64,000 nucleotides of DNA from Sulfitobacter maritimus (GTDB lineage Bacteria > Pseudomonadota > Alphaproteobacteria > Rhodobacterales > Rhodobacteraceae), in assembly GCF_013346665.1 (NCBI RefSeq), contig NZ_JABVBB010000021.1:248001-312000 (forward strand), read 5' to 3'. Below the pieces are notes generated by a model, which was given only the letters and a program-made list of their open reading frames with translations, was not told where the DNA came from and did not search any database. This document shows, piece by piece, positions 45,365-54,623 of this stretch; the stretch's first letter is position 1, and each line of letters starts with the position of its first letter. The position numbers were made by a program, and so were the translations under genes.

Positions 45365-46066
45365 ATGTCCGAAGAAGACGATATCATCCTCTCCGAGTTG
45401 GACGATGAAGAGCTTGTTCAACAAATGTTCGACGACCTTTATGACGGTCTAAAGGAAGAGATCCAAGAAGGTGTGAACATCCTGCTTGAACGCGGTTGGG
45501 AACCCTATGACATTCTGACCAAAGCGCTTGTTGGCGGCATGACGATTGTTGGCGCCGACTTCCGGGACGGCATCCTGTTCGTGCCCGAAGTGCTTTTGGC
45601 TGCGAATGCGATGAAGGGGGGGATGGCGATCCTGAAACCCCTGCTGGTGGAAACCGGTGCGCCGCGTGTGGGCAAGATGGTCATTGGCACGGTCAAAGGT
45701 GACATTCATGACATCGGCAAGAACCTCGTCGGCATGATGATGGAAGGCGCCGGGTTCGAGGTGGTTGATCTTGGCATCAACAACTCCGTCGAAGCCTATC
45801 TGGAGGCAATGGAAGCCGAAGGGCCGGATATTCTTGGCATGTCCGCCCTGCTCACCACGACCATGCCTTATATGAAAGTCGTGATCGACACGCTGGTCGA
45901 ACAGGGTATCCGCGATGACTATATCGTTCTCGTGGGCGGGGCGCCGCTGAACGAAGAATTTGGCAAGGCGATTGGCGCAGATGCCTATTGTCGGGACGCC
46001 GCTGTTGCGGTGGAAACGGCAAAGGAATGGATGGGGCGCAAGCACAACTCCGCCGCCACTGCCTGA
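45365..46066 (+). CDS. Cobalamin-binding corrinoid protein (MtbC/MetH B12-domain type)
   Basis: 233 aa. The N-terminal helical cap (about 15-95) is followed by a Rossmann B12 domain. It carries DIHDIGKNL (D113, H115, G118 = DxHxxG; the His ligates cobalt), SALLTTTMPYM and LVGGAPLN. It lacks catalytic methyltransferase domains, so it must shuttle methyl groups between partner enzymes. With bmt nearby this fits a split methionine synthase. A DUF1638 gene follows on the same strand. AGAAGGAA precedes the ATG. Confidence 0.92.
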   Translation: MSEEDDIILSELDDEELVQQMFDDLYDGLKEEIQEGVNILLERGWEPYDILTKALVGGMTIVGADFRDGILFVPEVLLAANAMKGGMAILKPLLVETGAPRVGKMVIGTVKGDIHDIGKNLVGMMMEGAGFEVVDLGINNSVEAYLEAMEAEGPDILGMSALLTTTMPYMKVVIDTLVEQGIRDDYIVLVGGAPLNEEFGKAIGADAYCRDAAVAVETAKEWMGRKHNSAATA

Positions 46067-46127
46067 GCCAGCGCCCCTGTGACTGTCCCCGCTGGCCACG
46101 GCGGGGACCAGATGCAAAGGTATGGCC

Positions 46128-46772
46128 ATGTCTGAAACTTCGATCCCAGATGACCGCACCCTTACGGATGAGGGGCTCGCCCCTGCCCGCGCGGGTCGTA
46201 TTTTGCTGATCGCCTGCGGGGCATTGGCGCGGGAGATTCTTGATCTGAAAAAGGCGAATGGCTGGAGCCACTTAGACCTGACCTGCCTGCCCGCGAAATA
46301 TCACCTCTACCCCGAAAAAATCACCGATGCGGTGCGCGAAACCGTTGCGAAACACCGCGCGGAGTATGACGACTTCTTTGTCGTCTATGCGGATTGTGGC
46401 ACGGGCGGTGGCTTGGAACAGGCCTGCGAAGAGATGGGTGTGCAAATGGTCGCCGGGCCGCATTGCTACAGCTTTTTTCAGGGCAACGAGAGCTTTGCCC
46501 AAACGGCGGAGGACGACATCACGACCTTCTACCTCACCGATTTCTTGGTGCGGCAGTTTGAGGCGTTTATCATCAAACCCATGGGCTTGGACCGTCACCC
46601 TGAGTTACGCGACATGTATTTCGGTAATTACGAGAAACTGGTCTATCAAGCGCAGACCGATGATCCCGCGCTTACCGAAAAAGCGCGTGACTGCGCAGAC
46701 CGCCTGGGCCTCGCATTTGAACGCCGCTTCACCGGCTATGGCGATCTCGAAACTACGCTAAAGGCGCTTTGA
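46128..46772 (+). CDS. DUF1638 domain protein
   Basis: 214 aa. RILLIACGALAREILDLKK and YADCGTGGGLEQACEEMG, with AGPHCYSFFQGNESF, are typical of DUF1638. These proteins commonly neighbour corrinoid methyltransferase genes, but no function is proven; the conserved cysteines could bind metal or corrinoid. A GC hairpin (46085-46108) lies between it and the corrinoid gene. ATG 46128 has AAAGG at proper distance; ATG 46122 is too close. Confidence 0.85.
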   Translation: MSETSIPDDRTLTDEGLAPARAGRILLIACGALAREILDLKKANGWSHLDLTCLPAKYHLYPEKITDAVRETVAKHRAEYDDFFVVYADCGTGGGLEQACEEMGVQMVAGPHCYSFFQGNESFAQTAEDDITTFYLTDFLVRQFEAFIIKPMGLDRHPELRDMYFGNYEKLVYQAQTDDPALTEKARDCADRLGLAFERRFTGYGDLETTLKAL

Positions 46773-46776
46773 ACAC

Positions 46777-47187
46777 CTACGCCTCTTGAGCCGCGGTTTC
46801 GCGGATGCGCTCGATCATTGCCCGCAGCCCGTTTGAGCGTTGCGCCGACAGATGATCGTTCAATCCCAAACGGGCGAGTTCAGATTTCGCATCGACCTTG
46901 CCAACCTCGGCGGGGGTCAAACCGTTGAAGAGCAAACGCAAAACTGCGATTAATCCCGATACGATCATCGCATCGCTTGCGCCATCGAAATGCAGCTTTC
47001 CACCGTCAAACTGGGCGTGCAGCCAGACCTGACTGGCGCAACCGTCGACCTTGGTCGCAGGCACGCGCAGCGCTGCGGGCAGCGGGTCCATCGACTTGCC
47101 CAGATCGATCACATGACGGTAGCGGTCTTCCCAGTCGTCCAGAAACTCGAAATCCTCGACCAATTCTTCAAAGGCGGGCGTGGCCAT
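46777..47187 (-). CDS. sufE: SufE family sulfur acceptor
   Basis: 136 aa. It accepts persulfide sulfur from the SufS desulfurase for Fe-S cluster assembly. The catalytic cysteine is C50 in KVDGCASQVWL; the typical loop NDHLSAQRSNGLRAMIERI is near the C terminus. The stop lies 4 nt from the convergent DUF1638 stop. Confidence 0.93.
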   Translation of the reverse strand: MATPAFEELVEDFEFLDDWEDRYRHVIDLGKSMDPLPAALRVPATKVDGCASQVWLHAQFDGGKLHFDGASDAMIVSGLIAVLRLLFNGLTPAEVGKVDAKSELARLGLNDHLSAQRSNGLRAMIERIRETAAQEA

Positions 47188-47312
47188 GGGGGGACTCTCT
47201 TTGGTCTATTGCACTGGCAGAGAGGTAGGATGCCAATGTCCAAAGGTCCACCCCCTTCCCATGGCTGGCGTGATGGGGTAGCAAAAGACAATCTAATTGA
47301 ACGGCGGAACTT

Positions 47313-47828
47313 ATGCGCAAGACACTAATGGCTCTTTCAGCTTCGACCCTTTTGGTTTCCGCCTGCGGTTTCAGCGACAGCCGTGCGAATCCGTTGAACT
47401 GGTTTGGCCCGTCTCAGCCCGCCGCCGTTAACGCGCAGGCAAGCACCAACCCCTTGATTCCAAAGCGCCGCGGCCTGTTTGCGAAACGCCGCGCTGAGGT
47501 GAGCACCTATGAGGGACGCCCGTTCGAGCAGATCACCGATCTGACGGTGGAACCGGTGCCGGGTGGCGCGATTGTGCGTGCCACAGGTTTGGCGGCGCGA
47601 CAGGGTATTTATTCGGTCCAACTGACCCCTGCCAACGTCGATGAACTGCCGGTGAATGGCGTTTTGACCTACCGCCTTGAAGGGGTCCGTCCGAACAAGG
47701 CAACCCCGCAGGGCAGCCAGCCCACACGCGAGGTTATCGCAGGCCGTCATTTGACCAATCAAGATTTGCTCGGCGTGCGTGAAATACGGGTCGAAGGCCA
47801 GACCAACGCCTTGGTTTCCCGCCGCTAA
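47313..47828 (+). CDS. Putative lipoprotein
   Basis: 171 aa with a lipoprotein signal (STLLVSACGF; C18 lipidated). The mature part begins with a low-complexity linker, then a beta-rich domain (ITDLTVEPVPGGAIVRATGL, YSVQLTP, REIRVEGQTNALVSRR). It looks like a conserved roseobacter envelope protein; no named family recognised. Confidence 0.8.
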   Translation: MRKTLMALSASTLLVSACGFSDSRANPLNWFGPSQPAAVNAQASTNPLIPKRRGLFAKRRAEVSTYEGRPFEQITDLTVEPVPGGAIVRATGLAARQGIYSVQLTPANVDELPVNGVLTYRLEGVRPNKATPQGSQPTREVIAGRHLTNQDLLGVREIRVEGQTNALVSRR

Positions 47829-47841
47829 ACAGTTGGACGTT

Positions 47842-47876
47842 GTGCCGAGCCGCCCCTGACGGAGCGGCTTTGGCAC
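47842..47876. terminator. Hairpin between convergent lipoprotein and rnd genes
   Basis: GTGCC-GA-GCCGC pairs with GCGGC-TTT-GGCAC around a 10 nt loop. The internal mismatch and lack of a long U-run make it a moderate terminator candidate for either strand. Confidence 0.5.
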
Positions 47877-47881
47877 CGGGA

Positions 47882-49039
47882 TTAAACCTTCACAGTCTTC
47901 ACGTCATTGCCATCCGCTGCAAGCGCGATCTTGCCCTCGCAAAGCAGCAGCGCATCCGCACCAAAGACCTCATGCCGCCAACCGCGCAGCGCCTGCACAT
48001 CGCGTAGCCCCGCCGACAGCAGATCAAGGTCCGCAGCCGAGGCGATGAGTTTGGCGGCGACACCCGCACTCTCGGTCTTGGATTTCAACAAAACCCGCAG
48101 CAGGTCGGCCAGCGCAGGGTTCACCTGCAGCTTGTCGCGGCGCAGGTCAGGCTGCGGCATATCGGCGGGTTTACAGGCCACGCCAGCGGCAACCGCTTTC
48201 AAGATCCCCGCCGCGATCTCACCCTTGCGGGCATCGCGCAGCAACAGCCGGGCGCGGTTTAATTCTTCGCCATTCGTCGGCTTAAGGCTTGCCAATTCAA
48301 CCAGCGCGTCGTCCTTGAACACCCGGTTGCGGGGGATATTACGGGTGCGGGCATAGTCCTCCCGAAAGGCCGCCAGTTCCCGCACGATGGCCAGAAACTT
48401 GGGCGAGTTTGTCCGGGTCTTGACCCGTTTCCACGCATCCTGCGGCTCGGTCACGTAGGTTTCGGGGCTCAGAAGCGTTTCCAGTTCTTCCGCCACCCAC
48501 CGCGCACGGCCGGTTTTTTCGAGCTTGTCGGCAAGGAATTCGTAAATCTGGCGCAGATGTGTCACGTCTGCCAGCGCATAGGTCTTTTGCGCATCGGTCA
48601 GCGGACGGCGTGACCAATCGGTAAAACGCGATGTCTTATCAAGCGATTGATGCGCGACTTTGCGCACCAGCGTTTCATAGCCCACTTGTTCGCCAAAGCC
48701 GCAGACCATCGCGGCGACCTGGGTATCGAACAAAGGTTCAGGGAACACTTCGGCGTCAACGTAGAAAATCTCTAGATCTTGGCGGGCGGCATGAAAGACT
48801 TTCACCACTGAGGTATCGCGGAAAAGGTCATAAAGCGGCTCAAGCGAGATGCCCTCTGCCAGAGGATCAACCAACACAGCGTTACTGTCGTCCGTACCGG
48901 GCATGGCAAGCTGGACCAGACAGAGTTTCGAATAATACGTTCGCTCGCGCAGAAATTCGGTGTCGACGGTCACATAGTCATGGCGGGCCGCCTCTTCACA
49001 AAATTGGGCGAGATCGGCTGTGGTGGTGATGGTTTTCAT
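47882..49039 (-). CDS. rnd: Ribonuclease D
   Basis: 385 aa 3-prime exonuclease for tRNA maturation. The DEDD site is in YVTVDTEFLRE (D26, E28), FHAARQDLEIF and YALADVTHLRQIYEFL; HRDC-like helical repeats follow. The ATG at 49039 starts the fold directly; the longer frame from 49063 has no support. Confidence 0.94.
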   Translation of the reverse strand: MKTITTTADLAQFCEEAARHDYVTVDTEFLRERTYYSKLCLVQLAMPGTDDSNAVLVDPLAEGISLEPLYDLFRDTSVVKVFHAARQDLEIFYVDAEVFPEPLFDTQVAAMVCGFGEQVGYETLVRKVAHQSLDKTSRFTDWSRRPLTDAQKTYALADVTHLRQIYEFLADKLEKTGRARWVAEELETLLSPETYVTEPQDAWKRVKTRTNSPKFLAIVRELAAFREDYARTRNIPRNRVFKDDALVELASLKPTNGEELNRARLLLRDARKGEIAAGILKAVAAGVACKPADMPQPDLRRDKLQVNPALADLLRVLLKSKTESAGVAAKLIASAADLDLLSAGLRDVQALRGWRHEVFGADALLLCEGKIALAADGNDVKTVKV

Positions 49040-49119
49040 ATACGCTCTTTGACAATTTGGCACGCCCGGTCATCGGGCTTGAGTTCAGAGGTACATCACG
49101 TTCCCGCGTTTGACCAGCG

Positions 49120-49716
49120 TCACCCCGTGAGCATGACCGGCTGCCGCTCACCCGCCGCAAAGCGGCGCAGCACGGCGGGATAAAGTCGATGCTCCTGCAC
49201 CAACACCCGTTCGGCCAAGGTTTCAGCGGTATCGCCCGGCAGCACCGGAATGCGCGCTTGCCCAAGGATCGGCCCATCATCCAGCGCTGCGGTCACCTCA
49301 TGCACCGTGCAGCCATGTTCGGTATCGCCTGCCTCAAGCGCGCGGGCATGGGTGTGCAGCCCGCGGTATTTCGGCAGCAAAGACGGGTGGATATTGATCA
49401 TCCGACCGGCCCAAGCATCGGTAAATCCTTCGGTCAGCTTGCGCATGAAACCGGCAAGGCAAATGATGTCGGGAGCATGAGCCTCAAGCGCGGTGGTCAG
49501 AGCCGCTTCAAACGCCGGGCGGTCCTTGCCGAAGGGGCGGTGATCGACCACTTCAGTCGCAATCCCCTGCCCCTGCGCCCAAGCGATACCGCCTGCCTCC
49601 GCATTGTTCGACAGCACCAGACAAGGCCGCCCTGCGTGGTCGCCGGTCATATCCTCGACCAGCGCCCGCATATTAGAGCCGCCGCCCGAGACGAAAATCG
49701 CAACCCGCTTGGTCAA
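49120..49716 (-). CDS. purN: GAR transformylase (folate-dependent)
   Basis: 198 aa. [16 protein letters not shown] at the N terminus and [18 protein letters not shown] hold the catalytic Asn/His region; DDGPILGQ carries the aspartate. The start codon is TTG, overlapping the purM stop as TTGA. No in-frame ATG precedes the conserved start, so purN depends on coupled translation. Confidence 0.94.
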   Translation of the reverse strand: MTKRVAIFVSGGGSNMRALVEDMTGDHAGRPCLVLSNNAEAGGIAWAQGQGIATEVVDHRPFGKDRPAFEAALTTALEAHAPDIICLAGFMRKLTEGFTDAWAGRMINIHPSLLPKYRGLHTHARALEAGDTEHGCTVHEVTAALDDGPILGQARIPVLPGDTAETLAERVLVQEHRLYPAVLRRFAAGERQPVMLTG

Positions 49717-50759
49717 AGCAGCGCGCCGGAGTAGGTAACGCCGTTGCCGGTCGTGATACGTCCGATCTCAATGGCGGCGTGGCCATCCTCGGCAAAGGCA
49801 GCTTTGGCTGCCTCAACCTTATCGGCAGACACCACGGCGACCATGCCGATGCCGGCGTTGAAGGTCTTGAGCATTTCGGCCTCGGCCATGCCGATTTCGG
49901 CGGCCAGCCATTTGAAGACTGGCGGAAGGTCCCATGCATTAAGATCAACTTCCGCGCCGAGGCCTTCAGGCAGCACACGCGGCAGGTTTTCAGTCAGGCC
50001 GCCGCCGGTGATATGTGCGAGCCCCGACACCGCATTCGCACGCAGAGCAGCCACGGCCCCTTTGACGTAAAGCTTCGTAGGTGTCAGCAACGCGTTGCCC
50101 AGATCGCCCTCGCCCCATGGGCAATCGTCGCCCCAGCCCAGTCCACTGCGCTCAACTATCTTGCGCACAAGGCTGTAGCCGTTGGAATGCACCCCATCAC
50201 TTGGCAGGCCCAAGAGCACGTCGCCCTCTTTCACATCGCGCGGCAGCTCGGTACCACGCTCCATCGCGCCGACCGAAAAACCTGCGAGGTCGAAGTCGCC
50301 CGCGTTATACATGCCCGGCATTTCTGCCGTCTCGCCCCCGATCAGGGCACAACCGGAATCGGCGCAGCCCTTGGCGATGCCTTCGATGATCCGCGCGGCA
50401 CTGTCGAGTTCCAGCTTACCGGTCGCGAAATAGTCGAGGAAGAAGAGCGGCTCGGCCCCCTGACAGACCAGATCGTTGACGCACATGGCGACCAGATCGA
50501 TGCCGATGCTGTCGACATTGCCGGTGTCGATGGCAATGCGCAGCTTGGTGCCGACCCCATCCGTCGCGGCCACCAGCACCGGATCGGTAAATCCTGCGCC
50601 TTTTAGATCGAACAGCGCGCCAAAGCCGCCAAGACCGGCCATAACGCCAGGCCGCGCGGTGGATTTCGCCGCAGGCTTGATCCGCTCTACAAGCGCGTTG
50701 CCTGCGTCAATATCCACACCTGCTTCGGCATAGGTGATTCCGTTGTCGGATTTCGTCAT
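49713..50759 (-). CDS. purM: AIR synthetase
   Basis: 348 aa. It closes the imidazole ring to form AIR. Motifs: [15 protein letters not shown] (ATP-binding), [29 protein letters not shown] and [18 protein letters not shown] 50759 has GGGGG 8 nt upstream; ATG 50765 is too close to it. Operon with purN. Confidence 0.96.
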   Translation of the reverse strand: MTKSDNGITYAEAGVDIDAGNALVERIKPAAKSTARPGVMAGLGGFGALFDLKGAGFTDPVLVAATDGVGTKLRIAIDTGNVDSIGIDLVAMCVNDLVCQGAEPLFFLDYFATGKLELDSAARIIEGIAKGCADSGCALIGGETAEMPGMYNAGDFDLAGFSVGAMERGTELPRDVKEGDVLLGLPSDGVHSNGYSLVRKIVERSGLGWGDDCPWGEGDLGNALLTPTKLYVKGAVAALRANAVSGLAHITGGGLTENLPRVLPEGLGAEVDLNAWDLPPVFKWLAAEIGMAEAEMLKTFNAGIGMVAVVSADKVEAAKAAFAEDGHAAIEIGRITTGNGVTYSGALL

Positions 50760-50886
50760 GGTCATGGCCCCCGGCGCGCATTTTCCCTTGCGCGCGGGGT
50801 TAGAGTATTGCGCCGCCCACTGCAATGATTTGGTGCAGCTAATGTCTTGACGCCCCGGCTGCGGCGTCATACCCAAACGTCATGGC

Positions 50887-50963
50887 GGGCCTGTAGCTCA
50901 ATTGGTTAGAGCAGAGCGCTCATAACGCTTTGGTTGCGGGTTCAAGTCCTGCCGGGCCTACCA
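50887..50963 (+). tRNA. tRNA with CAU anticodon, probably tRNA-Ile2
   Basis: 77 nt including encoded CCA. D-arm AGCTC...GAGC; anticodon arm AGCG-CTCATAA-CGCT; T-arm GCGGG-TTCAAGT-CCTGC. The acceptor stem has G-U at pairs 1 and 6. The variable and T-arm region (TTGGTTGCGGGTTCAAGTCC) resembles the lysidine-modified tRNA-Ile2 of E. coli more than elongator tRNA-Met; CAU alone cannot tell them apart. Confidence 0.9.
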
Positions 50964-51138
50964 TACTTCCAGTCATCAAGCTGGAACCGCCAATCAGCCG
51001 ATAAACATGCAGTGCAATGGGTCTCTGACTGCGCATCCGGCCGCATAGTTTGAGCAAAAGACCCCTTGCCAGCACAGCTCGCCCGCTCCCAACAGGCTTG
51101 ACCTCCCCGCGATTCCGAAAGATCGTAAAGATACGAAG

Positions 51139-51152
51139 TTTACGCGCGTATT
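51139..51152. promoter_or_regulatory. LacI-type operator before the regulator gene
   Basis: TTTACGCGCGTATT, matching 12 of 14 bases of the perfect palindrome found before the polyol operon (52239-52252). It lies 23 nt before the regulator ATG, fitting autoregulation. Confidence 0.7.
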
Positions 51153-51174
51153 ATTTGTGGCAGCGAGGCACAAA

Positions 51175-52206
51175 ATGCCCCCATCCAAAATCCGTAATAT
51201 GGAAGAGTTCGCGACCATCAGCGGGATCTCCCGCCCGACGCTTTCGAAATATTTTAACAATCCCGAGAGCGTTCGAAAGTCCACGCGCCAGCGTATCGAA
51301 GCTGCCTTAAAGTCGCACGACTATAAGCCAAATGTCTATGCGATGAACCAAAACAGGCAGACCACGCGCAATATCGGCGTTATCGTCCCTAATCTGGCCG
51401 ACCCGTTCTTTAACGAGATCGGGCGCGCTGTTGAGGTGGCTTGCATCAAGGCCGGTTACAGCCCGATCCTGCTTGGTTGTCACGGTAAGCCTGAACTTGA
51501 GGCCGAAAACCTTGAATCGCTGCGCTCACTGAAACCCGCTGGGGTCTTGCTGGCGCCGTTCGGGCGCGGTTCTGACCGCAAAGCGATTGAGAAAATTCTC
51601 AAAGAGGTCCCGCTGATCCTTTTTGACGCCAATATCGGCGAGATTGGTGCGGAGTTTGTCGGCACCGACAATCTTCAGAGCGTGGGGCTGATTGTCGAAT
51701 ACCTCTGCCGTAGTGGCGAGCCGCCGTCCTTTTTTGAAATGGAAACCCCCGCGAACCCGAACGCCAGCAAGCGGCGGCAGGCCTATTTGCGGAGTATGGA
51801 AGTGCATGGGTTTGCCCCGCATATCTTACAGGTCAAAGGGAGCGGTTGGAATTTCGAGGAAATCGGCCAAATCGAAGGTGGCGCGGTTCTGCGCGAGGGC
51901 GGCTTGCCGACCAATACCGTCTTATGCAGCAACGACCGATTGGCCATCGGCATGTTGTCGGCGGCTTATAAACTGGGGCTAAAAGTAGGTCATGGGCCCG
52001 GTTGCGACATCCGTATTGCAGGCCATGACGACCATCCATTCTCGCGGTTCACCTGCCCCTCTTTGACGACCATTGCGCAGGATTACGCAGCCATTGCGGA
52101 GCGTGCCGCCAGTTCGCTTTTTCGAATCATCGACACGAACGAGAAGCCTCCCCAGCGTGTTGAGACGCTTTTCGAAGGAAAACTCGTGTTGCGCGACTCA
52201 GCCTAA
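51175..52206 (+). CDS. LacI family regulator of the polyol operon
   Basis: 343 aa. The N-terminal HTH is MEEFATISGISRPTLSKYFN (about 9-28), with the hinge RIEAALKSHDYKPN. The sugar-binding-protein-like core has NIGVIVPNLADPFFNEIG and VLCSNDRLAIGML. ATG 51175 has GAGG 7 nt upstream. Located just before smoEFGK-mtlK with a shared operator, it probably represses the operon until a polyol or its product binds. Confidence 0.9.
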   Translation: MPPSKIRNMEEFATISGISRPTLSKYFNNPESVRKSTRQRIEAALKSHDYKPNVYAMNQNRQTTRNIGVIVPNLADPFFNEIGRAVEVACIKAGYSPILLGCHGKPELEAENLESLRSLKPAGVLLAPFGRGSDRKAIEKILKEVPLILFDANIGEIGAEFVGTDNLQSVGLIVEYLCRSGEPPSFFEMETPANPNASKRRQAYLRSMEVHGFAPHILQVKGSGWNFEEIGQIEGGAVLREGGLPTNTVLCSNDRLAIGMLSAAYKLGLKVGHGPGCDIRIAGHDDHPFSRFTCPSLTTIAQDYAAIAERAASSLFRIIDTNEKPPQRVETLFEGKLVLRDSA

Positions 52207-52238
52207 CTGTTGATCACGACGCAATAAAACGATTAATA

Positions 52239-52252
52239 TTTACGCGCGTAAA
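52239..52252. promoter_or_regulatory. LacI-type operator before smoEFGK
   Basis: The perfect palindrome TTTACGCGCGTAAA with the central CpG typical of LacI-family operators, 69 nt before the first gene of the transport operon. Confidence 0.8.
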
Positions 52253-52320
52253 ATTAAAATTGACTTCGCGTAGCGTTGGCACTTAGGGTTTTCTCACACC
52301 GGACGTTTAGGGAGGAACGA

Positions 52321-53631
52321 ATGTCCCAGATCAAATCACTCTATGCCGCCACGGCGATTTCTGCGCTAAGCGCAACTGGCGCCTTCGCTGAAACCACCGT
52401 CACGATCGCCACCGTTAACAACGGCGATATGATCCGCATGCAGGGGCTCGCATCCGAGTTCGAGGCGCAGCATCCCGATATCAAACTCGAATGGGTGACG
52501 CTTGAGGAGAACGTTCTGCGCCAGCGCGTGACCCAAGACGTGGCAGCCAAGGGCGGCCAGTTCGATGTGATGACCATCGGCACTTACGAGGTTCCGATCT
52601 GGGGTCAGCAGGGCTGGCTGGTGTCGCTTAACGACATGTCTGATGAATGGGACGCCGACGACCTGCTGCCTGCGATCCGCGACGGTCTGACGGTGGATGG
52701 CGAGCTTTATGCCGCCCCCTTCTATGGCGAAAGCTCGATGGTCATGTACCGCAAGGACCTGATGGAGAAAGCGGGTCTGGAGATGCCCGAGGCACCGACT
52801 TGGGAGTTCATCCAAGAAGCCGCAGCGGCCATGACCGACAAGGAAAACGAGATCTACGGCATCTGCCTGCGCGGCAAGGCTGGCTGGGGTGAGAACATGG
52901 CCTTCCTGACAGCCATGGCGAACTCCTTCGGCGCGCGCTGGTTCGACGAGAACTGGCAGCCGGAACTGAATGGTCCGGAGTGGACCGAAGCGGTCAATTT
53001 CTACATGGACCTGATGCAGAACTACGGCCCTCCGGGTGCCTCGACCAACGGGTTCAACGAGAACCTCTCGCTGTTCCAACAGGGCAAATGCGGCATGTGG
53101 ATCGACGCCACCGTGGCGGCTTCCTTTGTGACCAATCCTGACGATTCCACCGTTGCCGATCAGGTCGGTTTCGCTCTGGCCCCCGACAATGGTCTGGGTC
53201 CGCGCGGCAACTGGCTCTGGGCATGGTCGCTGGCTGTTCCGGCAGGATCGGATGCAACCGAAGAAGCCAAGAGCTTCATCGAATGGGCGACCTCCAAGGA
53301 ATACACTGCAATGGTCGCTGAGAAGGAAGGCTGGGCCAATGTGCCTCCGGGCACCCGCACCTCGCTCTATGAGAACGCCGAGTATCAGGAAGCGGCCCCC
53401 TTCGCAGAGATGACGCTGAGCTCAATCAACGCTGCCGATCCCAAGAACCCTTCGGTCAAGCCCGTGCCTTATACCGGCGTGCAGTTTGTCGCGATCCCAG
53501 AGTTTGCAGGTATCGCCACGCAGGTCGGGCAGGAAATCTCGGCCGCTCTAGCTGGGCAGCAAACCGTCGAAGAGGCGCTTGAGAAAGCCCAGGCGTTGAC
53601 GCTCGACGAGATCGAAGCCGCCGGCTACTGA
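52321..53631 (+). CDS. smoE: Polyol (sorbitol/mannitol) ABC transporter substrate-binding protein
   Basis: 436 aa. The signal peptide ends near GAFA-ETT; the fold is the extracellular solute-binding family 1 type (FDVMTIGTYEVPIWGQQGWL; YAAPFYGESSMVMYRKDLM). GGAGG lies 5 nt before the ATG. Sequence type and order (binding protein, two permeases, ATPase, mannitol dehydrogenase) match smoEFGK of R. sphaeroides, which imports sorbitol and mannitol. Confidence 0.9.
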   Translation: MSQIKSLYAATAISALSATGAFAETTVTIATVNNGDMIRMQGLASEFEAQHPDIKLEWVTLEENVLRQRVTQDVAAKGGQFDVMTIGTYEVPIWGQQGWLVSLNDMSDEWDADDLLPAIRDGLTVDGELYAAPFYGESSMVMYRKDLMEKAGLEMPEAPTWEFIQEAAAAMTDKENEIYGICLRGKAGWGENMAFLTAMANSFGARWFDENWQPELNGPEWTEAVNFYMDLMQNYGPPGASTNGFNENLSLFQQGKCGMWIDATVAASFVTNPDDSTVADQVGFALAPDNGLGPRGNWLWAWSLAVPAGSDATEEAKSFIEWATSKEYTAMVAEKEGWANVPPGTRTSLYENAEYQEAAPFAEMTLSSINAADPKNPSVKPVPYTGVQFVAIPEFAGIATQVGQEISAALAGQQTVEEALEKAQALTLDEIEAAGY

Positions 53632-53746
53632 CACAGCGATCCTCGGGCGGTGCAACTGGCACTGCCCGCGGTCCCCCTGTTCTTTTTCGCAAAACCACCG
53701 TTTGATCCAAGGTGGCCCCCGGGGCCATCAACAGGAGAGATCAGCC

Positions 53747-54613
53747 ATGGCGACACAAAACTCCCGATCTGCGGCCCGCCTAATGATGGCCCCCGCTGTG
53801 ATCCTGCTACTGGGATGGATGCTGGTCCCGCTGGTCATGACCTTGCTGTTCTCCTTCAAAAAATATCTGCCCCTGCGGGGTGGTGATTTGGGCTGGGTGG
53901 GGTTCGACAACTACGTCCGTTTCGTGACCTCCAGCGCCTTCTGGCCCTCGGTCTCGGCCACGCTCATCATCGTCGGCGGGGTGCTGGCGATCACCGTGGG
54001 TCTTGGCGTATTGCTGGCGATCCTGCTGAACCAGCCGATGTGGGGCCAAGGCATTGTCCGTATCCTCGTGATCTCCCCGTTCTTCGTGATGCCGACCGTC
54101 TCGGCACTGGTGTGGAAGAACATGTTCATGGACCCCGTGAACGGTCTTTTCGCTCATTTGTGGAAGTTCTTCGGTGCGGCCCCGGTGGAATGGCTCAGCC
54201 AAGCCTCGCTGCAATCCATTATCCTGATCGTCTCGTGGCAGTGGCTGCCATTTGCCACGCTGATCCTGCTGACGGCGATCCAGTCGCTCGACCGCGAACA
54301 GTTGGAGGCCGCTGAAATGGACGGTGCTGCCCCGCTGCAGCGTTTCGGCTACATCACCCTGCCCCATCTGGGCCGCGCGATCACCGTTGTGGTGCTAATC
54401 CAGACGATCTTCCTCCTCGGCATCTTCGCTGAGATCTTCGTGACCACCCAAGGCTCATTCGGCACCCGCACGCTAACCTACCTGATCTATCAGCGCGTGT
54501 TGGAAAGCCAGAACGTCGGGCTCGGCTCCGCCGGCGGTGTTTACGCCATCATCCTCGCCAATATCATCGCCATCTTCCTGATGCGCATGGTTGGCAAGAA
54601 CCTCGATAAGTGA
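53747..54613 (+). CDS. smoF: Polyol ABC transporter permease 1
   Basis: 288 aa, six transmembrane helices, and the ATPase-contact EAA loop EAAEMDGAAPLQRFGYITLP. MalF-like family. AGGAGAG precedes the ATG. About 115 nt separate it from smoE, whereas the later genes are tightly packed; binding-protein transcripts are often more abundant, which this gap could allow. Confidence 0.92.
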   Translation: MATQNSRSAARLMMAPAVILLLGWMLVPLVMTLLFSFKKYLPLRGGDLGWVGFDNYVRFVTSSAFWPSVSATLIIVGGVLAITVGLGVLLAILLNQPMWGQGIVRILVISPFFVMPTVSALVWKNMFMDPVNGLFAHLWKFFGAAPVEWLSQASLQSIILIVSWQWLPFATLILLTAIQSLDREQLEAAEMDGAAPLQRFGYITLPHLGRAITVVVLIQTIFLLGIFAEIFVTTQGSFGTRTLTYLIYQRVLESQNVGLGSAGGVYAIILANIIAIFLMRMVGKNLDK

Positions 54614-54623
54614 GGAGACCAAC

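Noticed and set aside
46085..46108. Terminator between the corrinoid and DUF1638 genes
   Set aside because: A perfect 8 bp GC stem without a U-run; more likely an mRNA-stability or spacing hairpin.
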